Assembly: GCF_030384665.1 (NCBI RefSeq)
Contig: NC_083673.1
Coordinates: 1,125,501 to 1,189,500 of the forward strand
From: Lodderomyces elongisporus
Taxonomy: Eukaryota; Ascomycota; Pichiomycetes; Serinales; Debaryomycetaceae
Direction of reading: 5' to 3'
Length of the DNA: 64,000 nucleotides
Of this stretch, positions 63,981 through 64,000 are shown in pieces. How positions within the stretch are numbered: the first letter of the stretch is position 1; every line of letters starts with the position of its first letter. The translations under genes and the position numbers were made by a program. The notes beneath the pieces are model-generated. The model worked only from the letters and a program-made list of their open reading frames with translations. It had not been told where the DNA came from and did no database searches.

Positions 63981-64000
63981 AAATAATTAAATAGTTAACT
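63848..64000. other. SER33 3' flank with (AAAT)n repeat
   Basis: The window ends 153 bp after SER33. The flank has a TA run (63933-63946) and an (AAAT)n array at about 63950-63977. No gene is visible. Confidence 0.6.

Overview
This is nuclear DNA of an AT-rich budding yeast of the CUG-Ser (Candida/Lodderomyces) clade. The genes are compact and intron-poor, with long pyrimidine-rich or A/T-rich stretches between them and proteins full of Ser, Asn and Gln runs. In-frame CTG codons occur at positions where related proteins usually carry a small polar residue rather than Leu (YTM1 at 14868 and 14976, the AFG1-like gene at 39737-39742, PPA2 at 1126), which fits CUG read as serine. Gene content and the low-complexity style suggest Lodderomyces elongisporus or the C. 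parapsilosis group. The species is an inference. All positions count from ATG; upstream open frames that start only at TTG or GTG were trimmed.

Left third (0-20 kb) is dense and housekeeping: mitochondrial pyrophosphatase PPA2, nucleoporin NUP188 (minus), mevalonate kinase ERG12, sideroflexin FSF1 (minus) divergent from phosphopantetheinyl transferase PPT2, GMP synthase GUA1 (minus), a small basic hypothetical protein, ribosome-biogenesis WD protein YTM1, an N2227-family carnosine N-methyltransferase (minus), and the farnesyl/geranylgeranyl transferase alpha subunit RAM2.

The middle (20-33 kb) is sparse. A DHA2-type 14-helix transporter and a 753-residue Ser/Asn/Gln-rich protein of unknown function sit among intergenic stretches of about 2, 4 and 4.3 kb, an arrangement typical of genes with large regulated promoters. 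From 33 to 49 kb the density rises again: a small hypothetical helical protein, JIP5, myotubularin-type phosphatase YMR1, an AFG1-family mitochondrial ATPase, a tandem pair of AhpD/carboxymuconolactone-decarboxylase-like proteins with peroxisomal C-termini, V-ATPase V0 subunit f (minus), a disordered basic protein (minus) and Mediator subunit MED10/NUT2. A 5.1 kb gene-poor stretch (49-54 kb) follows. The right end holds a secreted Ser/Thr-rich protein, a secretory-pathway protein with a long acidic repeat, a kinesin-1-like motor (minus) and phosphoglycerate dehydrogenase SER33.

Genes are transcribed individually; there are no operons. Shared themes are ribosome biogenesis (YTM1 and JIP5, both with GATGAG-type upstream motifs), mitochondrial function (PPA2, FSF1, PPT2, AFG1-like), serine/one-carbon metabolism (FSF1, SER33, each with a TGAGTCA Gcn4-type site upstream) and peroxisomes (the tandem pair). 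I saw no tRNA, rRNA, transposon, CRISPR array or viral element. The most notable items are the peroxisomal paralogue pair with divergent key residues, several unannotated small ORFs, and a perfect inverted repeat with a nested hairpin at 51.0 kb.
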